Positions 54,860-63,585 of a stretch of 64,000 nucleotides of DNA are shown here, one piece after another. Position numbers and translations under genes: made by a program. This DNA is from Rheinheimera maricola. GTDB lineage: Bacteria; Pseudomonadota; Gammaproteobacteria; Enterobacterales; Alteromonadaceae. The stretch lies in the NCBI RefSeq assembly GCF_016918075.2, contig NZ_JAERPS020000002.1, positions 186,001 through 250,000 of the forward strand. Reading direction: 5' to 3'. The notes below the pieces were generated by a model. It did no database searches, was not told the origin of the DNA, and saw only the letters and a program-made list of their open reading frames with translations. Each line of letters begins with the position of its first letter. The first letter of the stretch is position 1.

Positions 54860-55360
54860 ATGAAATATCGCATTAAACAAAAAATTTTTAGCCTGACAGA
54901 TAGTTTTGATATTGAAGACGAACACGGCAATAGCGCTTTTAGTGCTAAAGGTAAGTTGTTTAGTTTGTCTAGCAGCCAAACGCTGTTTGATGCAAAAGGC
55001 ACCGAGCTACTAAAAATAAAACGCAAATATTTAACGTTGCTGCCGGCCTGCCGCTTATTAAACCACGACGGCAGCGAATGGTTAATTCGCAAGAAATTCT
55101 GGCCGTTCTGGACCAGCCGATTCAGTATTACCACACCTCAAGGCCAGCTGGAGATGACCGGCAATTTCTGGCAGCACGAGTATGAAATACGCCAGCAGGA
55201 CCAATTGCTGGCCAGTATATCGAAAAAGTGGTTTAGCTGGTCAGACAGCTATGGTGTTGACATTTACGCGCCACAGTGGACCGCACAACTGTTGGCCGCA
55301 GTGATAGTGATCGACCGCATTCAGCACACTGATAAAAACTCCACTTTTGGCGATGATTAA
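54860..55360 (+). CDS. LURP-one-related family protein
   Basis: A 166-residue protein of the LURP-one/YxjI family, a 12-stranded beta-barrel around a C-terminal helix. MKYRIKQKIFSLTDSFDIED and LLKIKRKYLTLLPA are characteristic, and the end AQLLAAVIVIDRIQH is the core helix. Bacterial members are of unknown function and are thought to be relatives of the Tubby C-terminal domain. Single gene. Confidence 0.88.
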   Translation: MKYRIKQKIFSLTDSFDIEDEHGNSAFSAKGKLFSLSSSQTLFDAKGTELLKIKRKYLTLLPACRLLNHDGSEWLIRKKFWPFWTSRFSITTPQGQLEMTGNFWQHEYEIRQQDQLLASISKKWFSWSDSYGVDIYAPQWTAQLLAAVIVIDRIQHTDKNSTFGDD

Positions 55361-55450
55361 GTAAAACCCAGTTTAAAACACTTTAATCCAGTATAGATTT
55401 CGTGTAAAAATCAGCACCACATTGACTGCTTATCGCAACAGGAATGCCCG

Positions 55451-55762
55451 ATGACACTGCCACGCCATTTAGCTCTGGTTTTATGTTGTACAACACTCCC
55501 CTACCTCAGCGGCTGTACTGTGCTGGGCATGGTAGCCGACAACGCTATCTTTGAAGAAGAAGAGCGTCACCGGCCAATTATGGAGCAAGGCCACCCCAAC
55601 ACAGACCAGGTATTATTTGGTCAGCTTGGCCTGGAAGCTGATATCGCTATCGTTAAAAAGGTAATTGCCGTAGTGCAAAACAAACCTGAACCTGCGGCAA
55701 AACGTTGTATTTATGAAAACGGCATTCGTATTTGTTTCGAGCAAGGCGCTGAGGGGTATTAG
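55451..55762 (+). CDS. small lipoprotein of unknown function
   Basis: A 103-residue protein with a lipoprotein signal (lipobox LSGC at about residue 22). The mature part is acidic, ending in a possible disulfide pair (CIYENGIRICF). AGGAA lies 7 bases before the ATG. No family recognised. Confidence 0.65.
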   Translation: MTLPRHLALVLCCTTLPYLSGCTVLGMVADNAIFEEEERHRPIMEQGHPNTDQVLFGQLGLEADIAIVKKVIAVVQNKPEPAAKRCIYENGIRICFEQGAEGY

Positions 55763-55877
55763 GCCAGCGATCAGACAAACCATTTTTAGCATTTTTACGT
55801 TAACCCACTGCTCCAAACGCCTTTAACAGCCGTATACTGACGGCATATTATTTATTTTTATCTATTGGAGCCTGAGC

Positions 55878-56249
55878 ATGATCAGTTACGTTACCCTGGG
55901 TGTAAACAATTTAACCGCTGCCAAAGCCTTTTATGGCGCACTACTTGGCGAGTTAGGCGGCAAAAACCTGCTGGATATGGGCCGTATTGCTTTTTTCGGT
56001 AAAAGCATGGCGCAGCCTATGCTGGCGGTATGCGAGCCTTTTAACAAACAGCCGGCTAATCCGGGCAATGGCAATATGGTGTCGTTTCAGCCAGGCAGCA
56101 AAGAAAAAGTCGATGCGCTTTACCATAAAGCCATAGCGCTGGGCGCCAGCTGTGACGGCGCGCCGGGCCAACGTATCGAAAATACCTTCTACGGTGCTTA
56201 TGTGAAAGATGCCGATGGCAATAAGCTGTGTTTTTGTCATTTCGGTTAA
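55878..56249 (+). CDS. VOC family (glyoxalase-like) protein
   Basis: A 123-residue vicinal-oxygen-chelate fold protein. MISYVTLGVNNLTAAKAFYG and ALYHKAIALGA, then YVKDADGNKLCFCHFG at the end, are typical of the small DUF-type glyoxalase group. The substrate is unknown. It lies 14 bases ahead of the bicupin gene and probably shares its transcript. Confidence 0.9.
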   Translation: MISYVTLGVNNLTAAKAFYGALLGELGGKNLLDMGRIAFFGKSMAQPMLAVCEPFNKQPANPGNGNMVSFQPGSKEKVDALYHKAIALGASCDGAPGQRIENTFYGAYVKDADGNKLCFCHFG

Positions 56250-56263
56250 TTCGTTAATTTCTG

Positions 56264-56962
56264 ATGCAGCTTAATAGCGACTTTTCCCGCCGTGTCGTGG
56301 TATTGCCCGCGCAGTACCACTTTGTTGACTCACCGCTGGCAGGCGTTAGCCGTATGATGCTGGACCGTGCAGGTAACGAGGTTGCCCGCGCCACCAGTAT
56401 AGTGCGCTACGCAGCGGGTAGTGGCTACAGCAGCCATACTCATGACGGCGGTGAAGAAATACTGGTGCTGGACGGCGTGTTCAGTGACGAGCATGGCGAT
56501 TACCCGCCCGGTACTTACCTGCGCAACCCTCCGGGTACCTCACATCAACCCTTTTCTCGTGATGGCTGCAGCTTGTTAGTGAAACTGTGGCAATTTGCAG
56601 CTGACGACAACGAGCAGCAGGTTATCAATACCCAAGCCCAGCCGTGGCGTCAGGGTTTAATGCCCGGGTTGTCGGTGATGCCACTGCACGAGCATAATGG
56701 CGTTAGCACTGCATTGGTGCGCTGGGCGGCTAACACCCACTTTAATCGTCATATTCATGTTGGCGGGGAAGAGATACTGGTGATCGAAGGCCTGTTTCGC
56801 GACGAGCATGGCGAGTACCCTGCCGGTAGCTGGCTGCGCAACCCACGTTACAGTGAGCATACGCCATTCACCGGCCCCGAGGGCGCATTGATTTACGTTA
56901 AGGTAGGTCATATGGGAGCCGGTCTGTTAGGTGACCGTTTTATTCAGCCGGAGTCGGTATGA
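56264..56962 (+). CDS. two-cupin protein, ChrR-like
   Basis: A 232-residue protein with two tandem cupin domains. Each has a metal motif: HTHDGGEEILVLDG (about residues 60-73) and HIHVGGEEILVIEG (about 162-175), and each is followed by F-x-DEHG-Y-P-x-G. The repeat is similar to the cupin domain of the anti-sigma factor ChrR, but the N-terminal zinc anti-sigma part is absent, so a free-standing enzyme or metal sensor is likelier. It overlaps the next gene by ATGA. Confidence 0.88.
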   Translation: MQLNSDFSRRVVVLPAQYHFVDSPLAGVSRMMLDRAGNEVARATSIVRYAAGSGYSSHTHDGGEEILVLDGVFSDEHGDYPPGTYLRNPPGTSHQPFSRDGCSLLVKLWQFAADDNEQQVINTQAQPWRQGLMPGLSVMPLHEHNGVSTALVRWAANTHFNRHIHVGGEEILVIEGLFRDEHGEYPAGSWLRNPRYSEHTPFTGPEGALIYVKVGHMGAGLLGDRFIQPESV

Positions 56963-57213
56963 CAATGCAGTTTAGTGATGGCGACCTGTCGCGTATTATT
57001 GAAATGGCCTGGGAAGACCGCACACCGTTTGAAGCCATACAGCAGCTGTATGGCCTGGATGAAGCCGCAGTAATTAAGCTAATGCGCCGTGAGTTAAAAG
57101 CGGCATCATTTCGCTTATGGCGGGCCAGAGTTAGCGGGCGCGCTACAAAGCACCTTAAACTACGCCACCCGGACATTGGCCGCGCTTACTGTCCGACACA
57201 ATACAAACGCTAG
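56959..57213 (+). CDS. TIGR03643 family protein (DUF2805)
   Basis: An 84-residue protein. The motif LSRIIEMAWEDRTPFEAIQQ, followed by GLDEAAVIKLMRRELKAASF, and the RLWRARVSGRATKHLKLR piece are diagnostic for the TIGR03643 family, a helix-turn-helix-like fold. It starts inside the bicupin stop (ATGA). Function unknown; elsewhere often near cryptochrome/photolyase genes, which are absent here. Confidence 0.92.
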   Translation: MTMQFSDGDLSRIIEMAWEDRTPFEAIQQLYGLDEAAVIKLMRRELKAASFRLWRARVSGRATKHLKLRHPDIGRAYCPTQYKR

Positions 57214-57328
57214 CTGACCCGGCAATAACTGGCTATACAGCGCATAACCACAGCGCTATAGTGTGCACCGCAGCAGGTTTTAGCTGTTGACACCCTAATA
57301 ATAAATAGTCCTACTATACGACAAGCAA

Positions 57329-58243
57329 ATGAAGACAAAGCTGATCGCACCCGGCGAGATCATTATGATCCGGCCGCACCATTTTATTTCTAACCCAGAA
57401 ACTATGACCGATAATGCTTTTCAGGTAGCAGCCAACAGCCAGCAAGTTGGCCAACTGGCTTATCAGCAGGTAACGGACGCGGCCGCCACCTTAGCCGCCG
57501 CGGGCATTATCGTACATTTATTTGAAGATAGCGGCACCACCACGCCTGACTCGGTGTTTCCCAACAATTGGTTTAGCACTCACTGCAGTGGTGAGCTTAT
57601 CACCTACCCCATGTATGTGCCTAACCGCCGGCTCGAAGTGCGCCAGGATATTATTGATTTTATTCAACGCCGGTATCAGGTTAGCCAGCACCGCAACCTG
57701 ACAAATTTGGCACAGCACGGTCAATTTCTCGAAGGCACCGGTTCTATGGTGATTGACCAGCAGGCCGGCATTGCCTATGCGGTGGCGTCGAAACGCACTG
57801 ATGCCGCGCTGTTTCAGCAGCTGTGTCATGAACTGGGTTATCAGCCAATACTGTTTGATGCCAGCGACGACACCGGCCAGCCGGTATATCACACTAATGT
57901 GCTAATGTGCCTGGCGGAACACTTTGTCTTAATTGGCCTGGACATGGTTCCAAAGGCACAACATAGCCTGTTGCTCGACAGCTTTGCAGCAACAGAAAAA
58001 ACCGTCATTGAACTCAGTACGGCGCAAATTAGCCACTTTTGCGGTAATGCTATTGAATTAAAAGCAAAAAATGGCAACGTACTGGCGTTATCAACCACCG
58101 CTTATAACGCCTTAACCGCGGAGCAAATCAAGCTGATGGCACAAAGCACCCAGCTGCTACCGATTGACGTTAGCAGTATTGAAAGTGCCGGCGGCTCACT
58201 GCGCTGCATGATTGCCGGCATTCATCTTAAGCGGCGCCCGTAA
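57329..58243 (+). CDS. ctlX: CtlX-type citrulline/arginine-related hydrolase
   Basis: A 304-residue protein of the guanidino-modifying (arginine deiminase/amidinotransferase) superfamily, closest to CtlX (citrulline utilisation hydrolase). The pattern is VFPNNWFSTH, then EGTGSMVIDQ (Glu), VYHTNVLMCLAE (His), and the C-terminal catalytic Cys in SAGGSLRCMIAGIHL (about residue 292). The product would be made from citrulline or a related guanidine; the exact substrate is uncertain. A TTGACA -35-like hexamer lies at 57287. Convergent with the solute-binding protein gene. Confidence 0.85.
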   Translation: MKTKLIAPGEIIMIRPHHFISNPETMTDNAFQVAANSQQVGQLAYQQVTDAAATLAAAGIIVHLFEDSGTTTPDSVFPNNWFSTHCSGELITYPMYVPNRRLEVRQDIIDFIQRRYQVSQHRNLTNLAQHGQFLEGTGSMVIDQQAGIAYAVASKRTDAALFQQLCHELGYQPILFDASDDTGQPVYHTNVLMCLAEHFVLIGLDMVPKAQHSLLLDSFAATEKTVIELSTAQISHFCGNAIELKAKNGNVLALSTTAYNALTAEQIKLMAQSTQLLPIDVSSIESAGGSLRCMIAGIHLKRRP

Positions 58244-58266
58244 CAGCACTGCCGGGTAAAAACCGG

Positions 58267-59064
58267 TTAAGGATTATCCAGCTTGTAGTGCCTGAGCAAA
58301 GCAGTGTATGCCGCCGACTGCTTGTAGCGCCGCAAGGCGGCATCAAACTGTTTGATCAGTTCAGGCGTTACCACAACACTTTGCTTGCTAAAGGCGAAGT
58401 ATATATCGGCATAATCCAGCACCGGTGATAACAGCTGAATTTTGTCTGCTTGCAGTTCAGCAGCAAGGGCATGGCGGGCAACAATTGACGACATAATGCC
58501 GGCTTCAAGCCGACCGTTCAGTATTTGCTTTATCAGCATGTTGTCCGAATCAACTACCGCGGCACGCTGAAAGTCGAGTTGGTCCAATTTAGTGCCGTAA
58601 GAATAACCACGCACAACGGCGATGATATGCTGCTGCAAGTTGTTTAATTGGCCCTCATACTGCAGCTGGCAAGGAGCGCGGCATAACAACACCAAAGGCT
58701 CGCTGTAATAACTTTCGCTGCTGAAATGGAACTGTGACTCTCTGGCGGGATTCTTATAAAAAATGGTAATCGTATCTGCTTTGCCATTAGCAACCTCTTG
58801 CATCATACGATTCCAGGGCAGATGGTGCCATTCTAATGTCAGGGCCATTTCTGCTGCCACTGCCTGCAACACCTCTATCGAAAAACCGCTTACGGTGCCA
58901 TTTTGCTGATAGTAAAACGGGGGATAATTTTCAGTTGGAACGGCTACTCGTAATATCTGGGCGTGCACTTGCAACAACATCAATACCAACGCTAACAACA
59001 AAAAATAACTGTGCCAGACAATCCAGCGGCGCATCCGGTTCCGGCTGATATTTCGGCTGTCCAT
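58267..59064 (-). CDS. transporter substrate-binding-like periplasmic protein
   Basis: A 265-residue protein with an N-terminal signal or anchor (about residues 12-35) and a type 2 periplasmic binding domain like those of polar amino acid ABC transporters: LRVAVPTENYPPFYYQQNG, then FSIEVLQAVAAEMALTLEW, NRMMQEVANGKADTITIFYK. No permease or ATPase gene is nearby, so it may be a stand-alone sensor-type domain. ATG at 59064 with GGGAG 9 bases upstream is chosen over an upstream ATG at 59127. Confidence 0.85.
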   Translation of the reverse strand: MDSRNISRNRMRRWIVWHSYFLLLALVLMLLQVHAQILRVAVPTENYPPFYYQQNGTVSGFSIEVLQAVAAEMALTLEWHHLPWNRMMQEVANGKADTITIFYKNPARESQFHFSSESYYSEPLVLLCRAPCQLQYEGQLNNLQQHIIAVVRGYSYGTKLDQLDFQRAAVVDSDNMLIKQILNGRLEAGIMSSIVARHALAAELQADKIQLLSPVLDYADIYFAFSKQSVVVTPELIKQFDAALRRYKQSAAYTALLRHYKLDNP

Positions 59065-59217
59065 GGCACTATACTCCCGATAGGACACCCTAAAATTATA
59101 GCGCTCAAACAACGGCTGCATCATCACTTATATACATTAAGAAACGCTTTAACGCCCGATTAAATTGATGAAAGTTGACCATTTTTGCTCTTTGTTCATC
59201 GGTAAGAATTTCTTTTA

Positions 59218-59246
59218 TTGAAAACTAGCTACACTAAAGTGATAAT
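59218..59246 (+). promoter_or_regulatory. sigma-70-type promoter of the chemoreceptor gene
   Basis: TTGAAA (59218-59223), 17 bases, GATAAT (59241-59246), about 40 bases before the ATG. No FliA-type promoter was found. Confidence 0.55.
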
Positions 59247-59288
59247 TTTTTATACAACAAGCCGTTTTTAAAATCAAAAGGAGCCACT

Positions 59289-60587
59289 ATGGGCTTTTTT
59301 AGTAGCCGCGTAGCAGAAAACAGTGAAACCAAAGTCAGTGCCAATGAAATCGCGCTACAGCAAGAACTAGCCGCCATCCAAGAACATACCGCCTTTATCA
59401 GCTTTAGCCCTGATGGTCATATTCTGGACGCCAACGCCTTGTTTCTGGTGGCTAGCGGCTATAGCCGGGACGAAGTTATTGGCAAACATCACCGCATTTT
59501 TTGTCTTAGTAGCTACAGCAGCTCAGATGAATACCGTAACTTTTGGCAACAACTGGCGCTGGGTAATGGTTTTAGCGGCACCTTTTTACGCCTTAAAAAA
59601 GACCATACGCCACTGTATTTGCAGGCCAGTTATTTTCCAGTGCAAGACCTTAACGGTAAAGTAGTGAAAGTCATAAAAATTGCCTGTGACGTTACTACCC
59701 AACAACAAAACTTGGTGAATAAAGATGCGGTACTGCAGGCTTTAGATCGCTCACAAGCCATGATTGAATTTACCCCCGAGGGTAACATTGTTGATGCCAA
59801 TCAGAATTTTCTCGACACTATGCGCTATAAGCTGGCAGATATCGTTGGCAAACATCATCGTATGTTCTGTACCGATGACTTTTATCAGGATAACCCACGC
59901 TTTTGGCAACGCTTAGCAGAAGGGCACCACTCAAGCGGCAGGTTTCAGCGTAAAGATGCGAATGGCGACATCATCTGGCTTGAAGCTACCTACAATCCCA
60001 TATTTGACGAGACCGGAGCCGTACAAAAAGTGGTTAAGTTTGCATCCGATATTACTGCACGCATTAATACCGCAATTCAGGCGGTAGAGTTAGCCGCGGC
60101 AACATCAGAGCAAACGTCGCAAATTACCTCTAATGCCGTCAATGTGCTTAATGAAGCGGTAGCTACGTCCGGCCATATTGCCACTCAGGTACAGCAGGCA
60201 TCTGCTGTGGGCGCAGATTTACGCCAACAGGCGAAAAGTATAGATGAGATTGTCACTACCATTAAAGCCATTGCCGACCAGACTAACTTATTGGCGTTGA
60301 ACGCTGCCATTGAAGCCGCTCGCGCTGGTGAGTCTGGGCGTGGTTTTGCAGTGGTAGCCGATGAAGTGCGCAAGCTGGCTGCACGCACCAGCGAGGCTAC
60401 TGCAGAGATAACCAAAGTAGTACAGAACAATGCCACAATGATTAATCAGATTGACCATCAATTAAGTGATATTAATACTATTGCCGAGCAAGGGCAGCAA
60501 AATATGCAAAGCGTAGCCGATGGCATCGCAGATGTGGGTACCGGCGTTAACCAGTTAGTACAAGTTGTTGAGCGCCTGAAACCCTGA
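59289..60587 (+). CDS. soluble methyl-accepting chemotaxis protein with two PAS domains
   Basis: A 432-residue chemoreceptor without membrane helices. Two tandem PAS domains (about 25-145 and 147-265) share the text GKHHRIFC and GKHHRMFC; they resemble Aer-type redox sensing PAS domains. The signalling domain follows, with the conserved hairpin tip [20 protein letters not shown] (about 330-349) and [20 protein letters not shown]. The protein ends soon after, so the C-terminal methylation helix is short. Likely a cytosolic receptor that senses energy or redox state. AGGAG precedes the ATG. Confidence 0.92.
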   Translation: MGFFSSRVAENSETKVSANEIALQQELAAIQEHTAFISFSPDGHILDANALFLVASGYSRDEVIGKHHRIFCLSSYSSSDEYRNFWQQLALGNGFSGTFLRLKKDHTPLYLQASYFPVQDLNGKVVKVIKIACDVTTQQQNLVNKDAVLQALDRSQAMIEFTPEGNIVDANQNFLDTMRYKLADIVGKHHRMFCTDDFYQDNPRFWQRLAEGHHSSGRFQRKDANGDIIWLEATYNPIFDETGAVQKVVKFASDITARINTAIQAVELAAATSEQTSQITSNAVNVLNEAVATSGHIATQVQQASAVGADLRQQAKSIDEIVTTIKAIADQTNLLALNAAIEAARAGESGRGFAVVADEVRKLAARTSEATAEITKVVQNNATMINQIDHQLSDINTIAEQGQQNMQSVADGIADVGTGVNQLVQVVERLKP

Positions 60588-60723
60588 CGTTTATGCTTTA
60601 TTTGCTGAACTGAACTGCTGGAACAACACTCCCTCTATCAGGTTAGAACACAGCACCTATGGCTGTTACACAACTTTGCCAGCCTTTATTGGCTGGTTCG
60701 CAAGCAAGCGCATTAGCCCTGAA

Positions 60724-61650
60724 TTAAAATAACGACAAGCCCAGCTCTTCAGCCAGCTGGCTGATTAGCTGCATTGCCACAACAGAGTTACCAAAGCGAT
60801 TTAGCGGCGGGCTCCAGGCGGTGATCACACCAAACTGCGGCACTATGGCAACAATAGCGCCGCCAACACCGCTTTTGGCCGGCAAACCCACTTTAAAAGC
60901 AAACTCACCCGATTGGTCGTACATACCGCTGGTTGATAAAATGGCGTTTACGCGGTGCGCATCACGCCGGCTGCATATTTGCTCATTGCTATGCGGTTGC
61001 ACACCACGGTTAGCTAAAAATAACAACGCGCGTGACAACTGTTGGCAATTAACCGCGGTAGCGCACTGGTGAAAATAGTGTTCTAACACTTGCGGTACTT
61101 CCGCTTCAATATTGCCAAAGCTCTTCATTAGGTATGCCAGAGCCGCATTACGGTTACCATGTTCTAACTCTGACAAATACACTTGCTGATCAGCATAAAT
61201 TGTTTCAATGCCGATTAAGCGGCGCAGAAACGTTAAAAAGGCCGTTTTGCTGGCTGAGTAGTGGCTAACCAGCACATCCGCCACCAATATAGCTCCGGCG
61301 TTAATCACTGGATTACGTGGTATACCCTGCTCCCATTCCAGCTGCACAATAGAGTTAAACGGCTGGCCGGAAGGTTCCATATTCACCCGCTGCCACAACT
61401 CATCGCCTAGCCGATTCATAGCCATTACCAAACCAAAAATCTTCGAAATACTTTGCAATGAAAAGTGTTGTTCAGCCGCACCGGCGCTGTAGATATTACC
61501 GTCCAGCGTGGCGATAGCAATAGCCGCCTGCTGCGGCGCTACCTGGGCCAGTGCCGGAATATAATCCGCTACCTTTCCCTGGCTATACAATGGCTGGCAT
61601 TGGCTTAACAACTGTTGCAGTAAAGTATTTAAATCTTGGTATTGTTTCAT
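60724..61650 (-). CDS. glsA: glutaminase
   Basis: GlsA, 308 residues, hydrolyses glutamine to glutamate and ammonia. The beta-lactamase-like active site is FSLQSISKIFGLVMA (Ser and Lys of S-x-x-K), with NPVINAGAI and VGLPAKSGVGGAIVAIVP further along, all diagnostic. The ATG at 61650 is used; GTG two codons upstream is an alternative. A single gene between the chemoreceptor and NERD genes. Confidence 0.96.
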   Translation of the reverse strand: MKQYQDLNTLLQQLLSQCQPLYSQGKVADYIPALAQVAPQQAAIAIATLDGNIYSAGAAEQHFSLQSISKIFGLVMAMNRLGDELWQRVNMEPSGQPFNSIVQLEWEQGIPRNPVINAGAILVADVLVSHYSASKTAFLTFLRRLIGIETIYADQQVYLSELEHGNRNAALAYLMKSFGNIEAEVPQVLEHYFHQCATAVNCQQLSRALLFLANRGVQPHSNEQICSRRDAHRVNAILSTSGMYDQSGEFAFKVGLPAKSGVGGAIVAIVPQFGVITAWSPPLNRFGNSVVAMQLISQLAEELGLSLF

Positions 61651-61727
61651 TGGCACGGGTCTCGCGGGCAGTGTTATTGCTGGGCGGCAGTATGCTATAA
61701 CAACAGTATGGTTCAGGCTTAGTCTTG

Positions 61728-62897
61728 TTAGTGCTCAGAACTGGCCATGCTTAGCAGTGCTGAGAAACGGTTCAATTGCTCATTGGTCAGGCAAGGCTCG
61801 CTGAACTGTTTAATATAACCAGACACCGCATCAACATAAGTGACATTTGCCGGCATACCAGCTTCAAACTGGGCGACCCGACTAAAAGCTGCGACAGAAT
61901 GCAACCATTGTGCTGCATCACTATCTTTGAGCTCCAGCCAATGTTTTACTGCCTCAACGTTCTTAAAGTTTTGGTGTAGCGGGTTCATCAACTGTTTACT
62001 ACTACCAAAATAATGCCGCGTCCAGTTGGCCTGAGTCTCATTGCCAGAAATACGGCCACGGTTACTTTTAACAGCAATAACGAAAATGCCATATGGGCTA
62101 AGCACCAGATGGTCAACCACTATCAGCTCATCCTTTTTTGTCAGTAACTTCAGTTTGCGAAAATGCTGATATTGCGCGGGTAAACGCCAGTGCAACAACC
62201 GGTTTAATTTGTACTCGGCAAATACGCCTTTAAAACCGGGCAAATTAAGCCCAAACCAGGATGTCAGTAAAAACACAGCCAATAAAAGCGCAAATATGTT
62301 AGCGATAATCAAAGGCATATTGTTTAACATTGTTGTCAGTACATATTCAACGCCCGTAAATCCGCCTGACGACATAGCATTATCCGCTGTGCTTACACTT
62401 AACCGTAAACCAGTATCTGACACCTGCGATAGGCTATCTGTATTGTTAGCTACAGACCCTGTCTGTGTTGACGCAATTTGTGCGGACACAGGCTCAGGCG
62501 CTGTTGATACAGTGCTGGCTGCGCTTGCTACTTCATCAGCGACAAGCTTTACTGACGCTTCAGCGTCGACTGTAGTGTCAACACCAGCCACATCGGCAGT
62601 GGTTTGCACCTCGGGTATTGGTAACACCGCGTCTAAAGCCGTGGTAGTTTCAACGGGCTTGGCACCAACAGCCTGATCTTTGGCTGCAATCTGGCGTTGT
62701 GGTGGTTTCGCAGGCTTGCGGCAAAAACGGTCATATTCCCGCGTCGCGCTGCGATAATTACTGTTTTGTTTCTGGTGGCTGAAACGGGCAATTTGCTGCT
62801 GCAACAGAATACAGGCACCTTCAGTGTATTGTTGTTGGCCATACACCATAGGCGAACCAAGAATAAACAGTAGTAAACTGAGTAACAAACCGCGCAT
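61728..62897 (-). CDS. NERD domain membrane protein
   Basis: A 389-residue protein. A signal peptide (about residues 1-20) and a Ser/Thr/Ala-rich linker (about 75-185) lead to a membrane helix (about 197-217). A NERD nuclease-related domain follows (about 245-335): VDHLVLSPYGIFVIAVKSNR, then NWTRHYFGSSKQLMNPLHQN. In the usual NERD motif an acidic residue precedes the K of the E-x-K motif; here it reads A-V-K, so a nuclease activity may be lost. The topology puts the NERD domain on the cytosolic side if the signal is cleaved. Confidence 0.85.
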   Translation of the reverse strand: MRGLLLSLLLFILGSPMVYGQQQYTEGACILLQQQIARFSHQKQNSNYRSATREYDRFCRKPAKPPQRQIAAKDQAVGAKPVETTTALDAVLPIPEVQTTADVAGVDTTVDAEASVKLVADEVASAASTVSTAPEPVSAQIASTQTGSVANNTDSLSQVSDTGLRLSVSTADNAMSSGGFTGVEYVLTTMLNNMPLIIANIFALLLAVFLLTSWFGLNLPGFKGVFAEYKLNRLLHWRLPAQYQHFRKLKLLTKKDELIVVDHLVLSPYGIFVIAVKSNRGRISGNETQANWTRHYFGSSKQLMNPLHQNFKNVEAVKHWLELKDSDAAQWLHSVAAFSRVAQFEAGMPANVTYVDAVSGYIKQFSEPCLTNEQLNRFSALLSMASSEH

Positions 62898-63137
62898 AGC
62901 TGATCTCTAAACTATTGAATTCTTATGCTAGCAGTTAGCAGCACAATTAACATCCATTAATATTATAGAGAACAACAACTCTGGTTAAAATAACCCTGAA
63001 ATAACGCCAAATGCTCAGTGCAACTTCGATCGCTATATTTACTAACTAATAGTCAAAAACACCAAATTCGTTGCTTAACCTAGTTAACCGCTACAGCATG
63101 AAAACTTCAAATATATGATTTTAAATAAAATAAATGC
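62898..63137. other. AT-rich divergent intergenic region
   Basis: No gene is visible. It carries a TAATAT-type -10 on the minus strand near 62960 for the NERD gene and an AT-rich upstream region that could hold activator sites for the sigma-54-like promoter at 63138. Confidence 0.35.
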
Positions 63138-63153
63138 TGGCACGACATTTGAT
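63138..63153 (+). promoter_or_regulatory. probable sigma-54 promoter of the small membrane protein gene
   Basis: TGGCACG, four bases, TTGAT: the -24 element is perfect, the -12 GC is GA. Distance from -24 to -12 is correct and initiation would be near 63163, 34 bases before the ATG. Confidence 0.5.
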
Positions 63154-63196
63154 TAACCAAGCTAACCCAGTAACGTAATTAATCCAGGATAAAAAT

Positions 63197-63418
63197 ATGA
63201 ACAGAACCATTGCCGTTATCTTGTTAGTGATTGTAGGTATTTACTGCTTACCAAGCCTGCTGGCCATTATTGGCACCGTTTTTGGTATCCTCATGGGTGT
63301 GGTTGGTGCCCTGCTTGGCATTGGCATTTCGCTTGCGGTGACAGTATTGCCGCTGCTTATCTTCGCTTACCTTATCTGGTGGTTGGTTCGCGATAACCGC
63401 CGCAGCCGGCAGTATTAA
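63197..63418 (+). CDS. small two-helix membrane protein, PspG-like in character
   Basis: A 73-residue hydrophobic protein with two membrane helices and a basic, Arg-rich tail (WWLVRDNRRSRQY). AGGATAAA precedes the ATG. E. coli PspG is of similar size and shape, also lies alone, and also has a sigma-54 promoter, so a phage-shock type envelope-stress role is possible. The sequence similarity is weak and no PspF, PspA or PspBC gene is in view. Confidence 0.6.
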   Translation: MNRTIAVILLVIVGIYCLPSLLAIIGTVFGILMGVVGALLGIGISLAVTVLPLLIFAYLIWWLVRDNRRSRQY

Positions 63419-63545
63419 ATGCATTTGCCTCGCTAGTGCTTAACCATGACCATGCGGTTTGCTCATTGGGCGCCACTACCCGCTGAATAAAAAAGTATCC
63501 GTTTAGGACATCGCGGTTATTAAGGCATCGCTTCGGCAACGACAC

Positions 63546-63554
63546 TGATATAAT
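63546..63554 (+). promoter_or_regulatory. extended -10 promoter of the thioesterase gene
   Basis: TGATATAAT at 63546-63554 fits an extended -10 (TGn-TATAAT), 32 bases before the start codon; no -35 was recognised. Confidence 0.45.
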
Positions 63555-63585
63555 GCCGCTTAACAAAGAATTCGGAGTACTTAAC

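Noticed and set aside
57287..57317. Promoter TTGACA to TACTAT before ctlX
   Set aside because: The spacing of 19 bases is too long for confidence, so it is mentioned only within the gene entry.
59128..59288. FliA (sigma-28) promoter for the chemoreceptor
   Set aside because: TAAA and GCCG occur but 22 rather than about 15 bases apart; a TTGAAA-N17-GATAAT promoter fits better.
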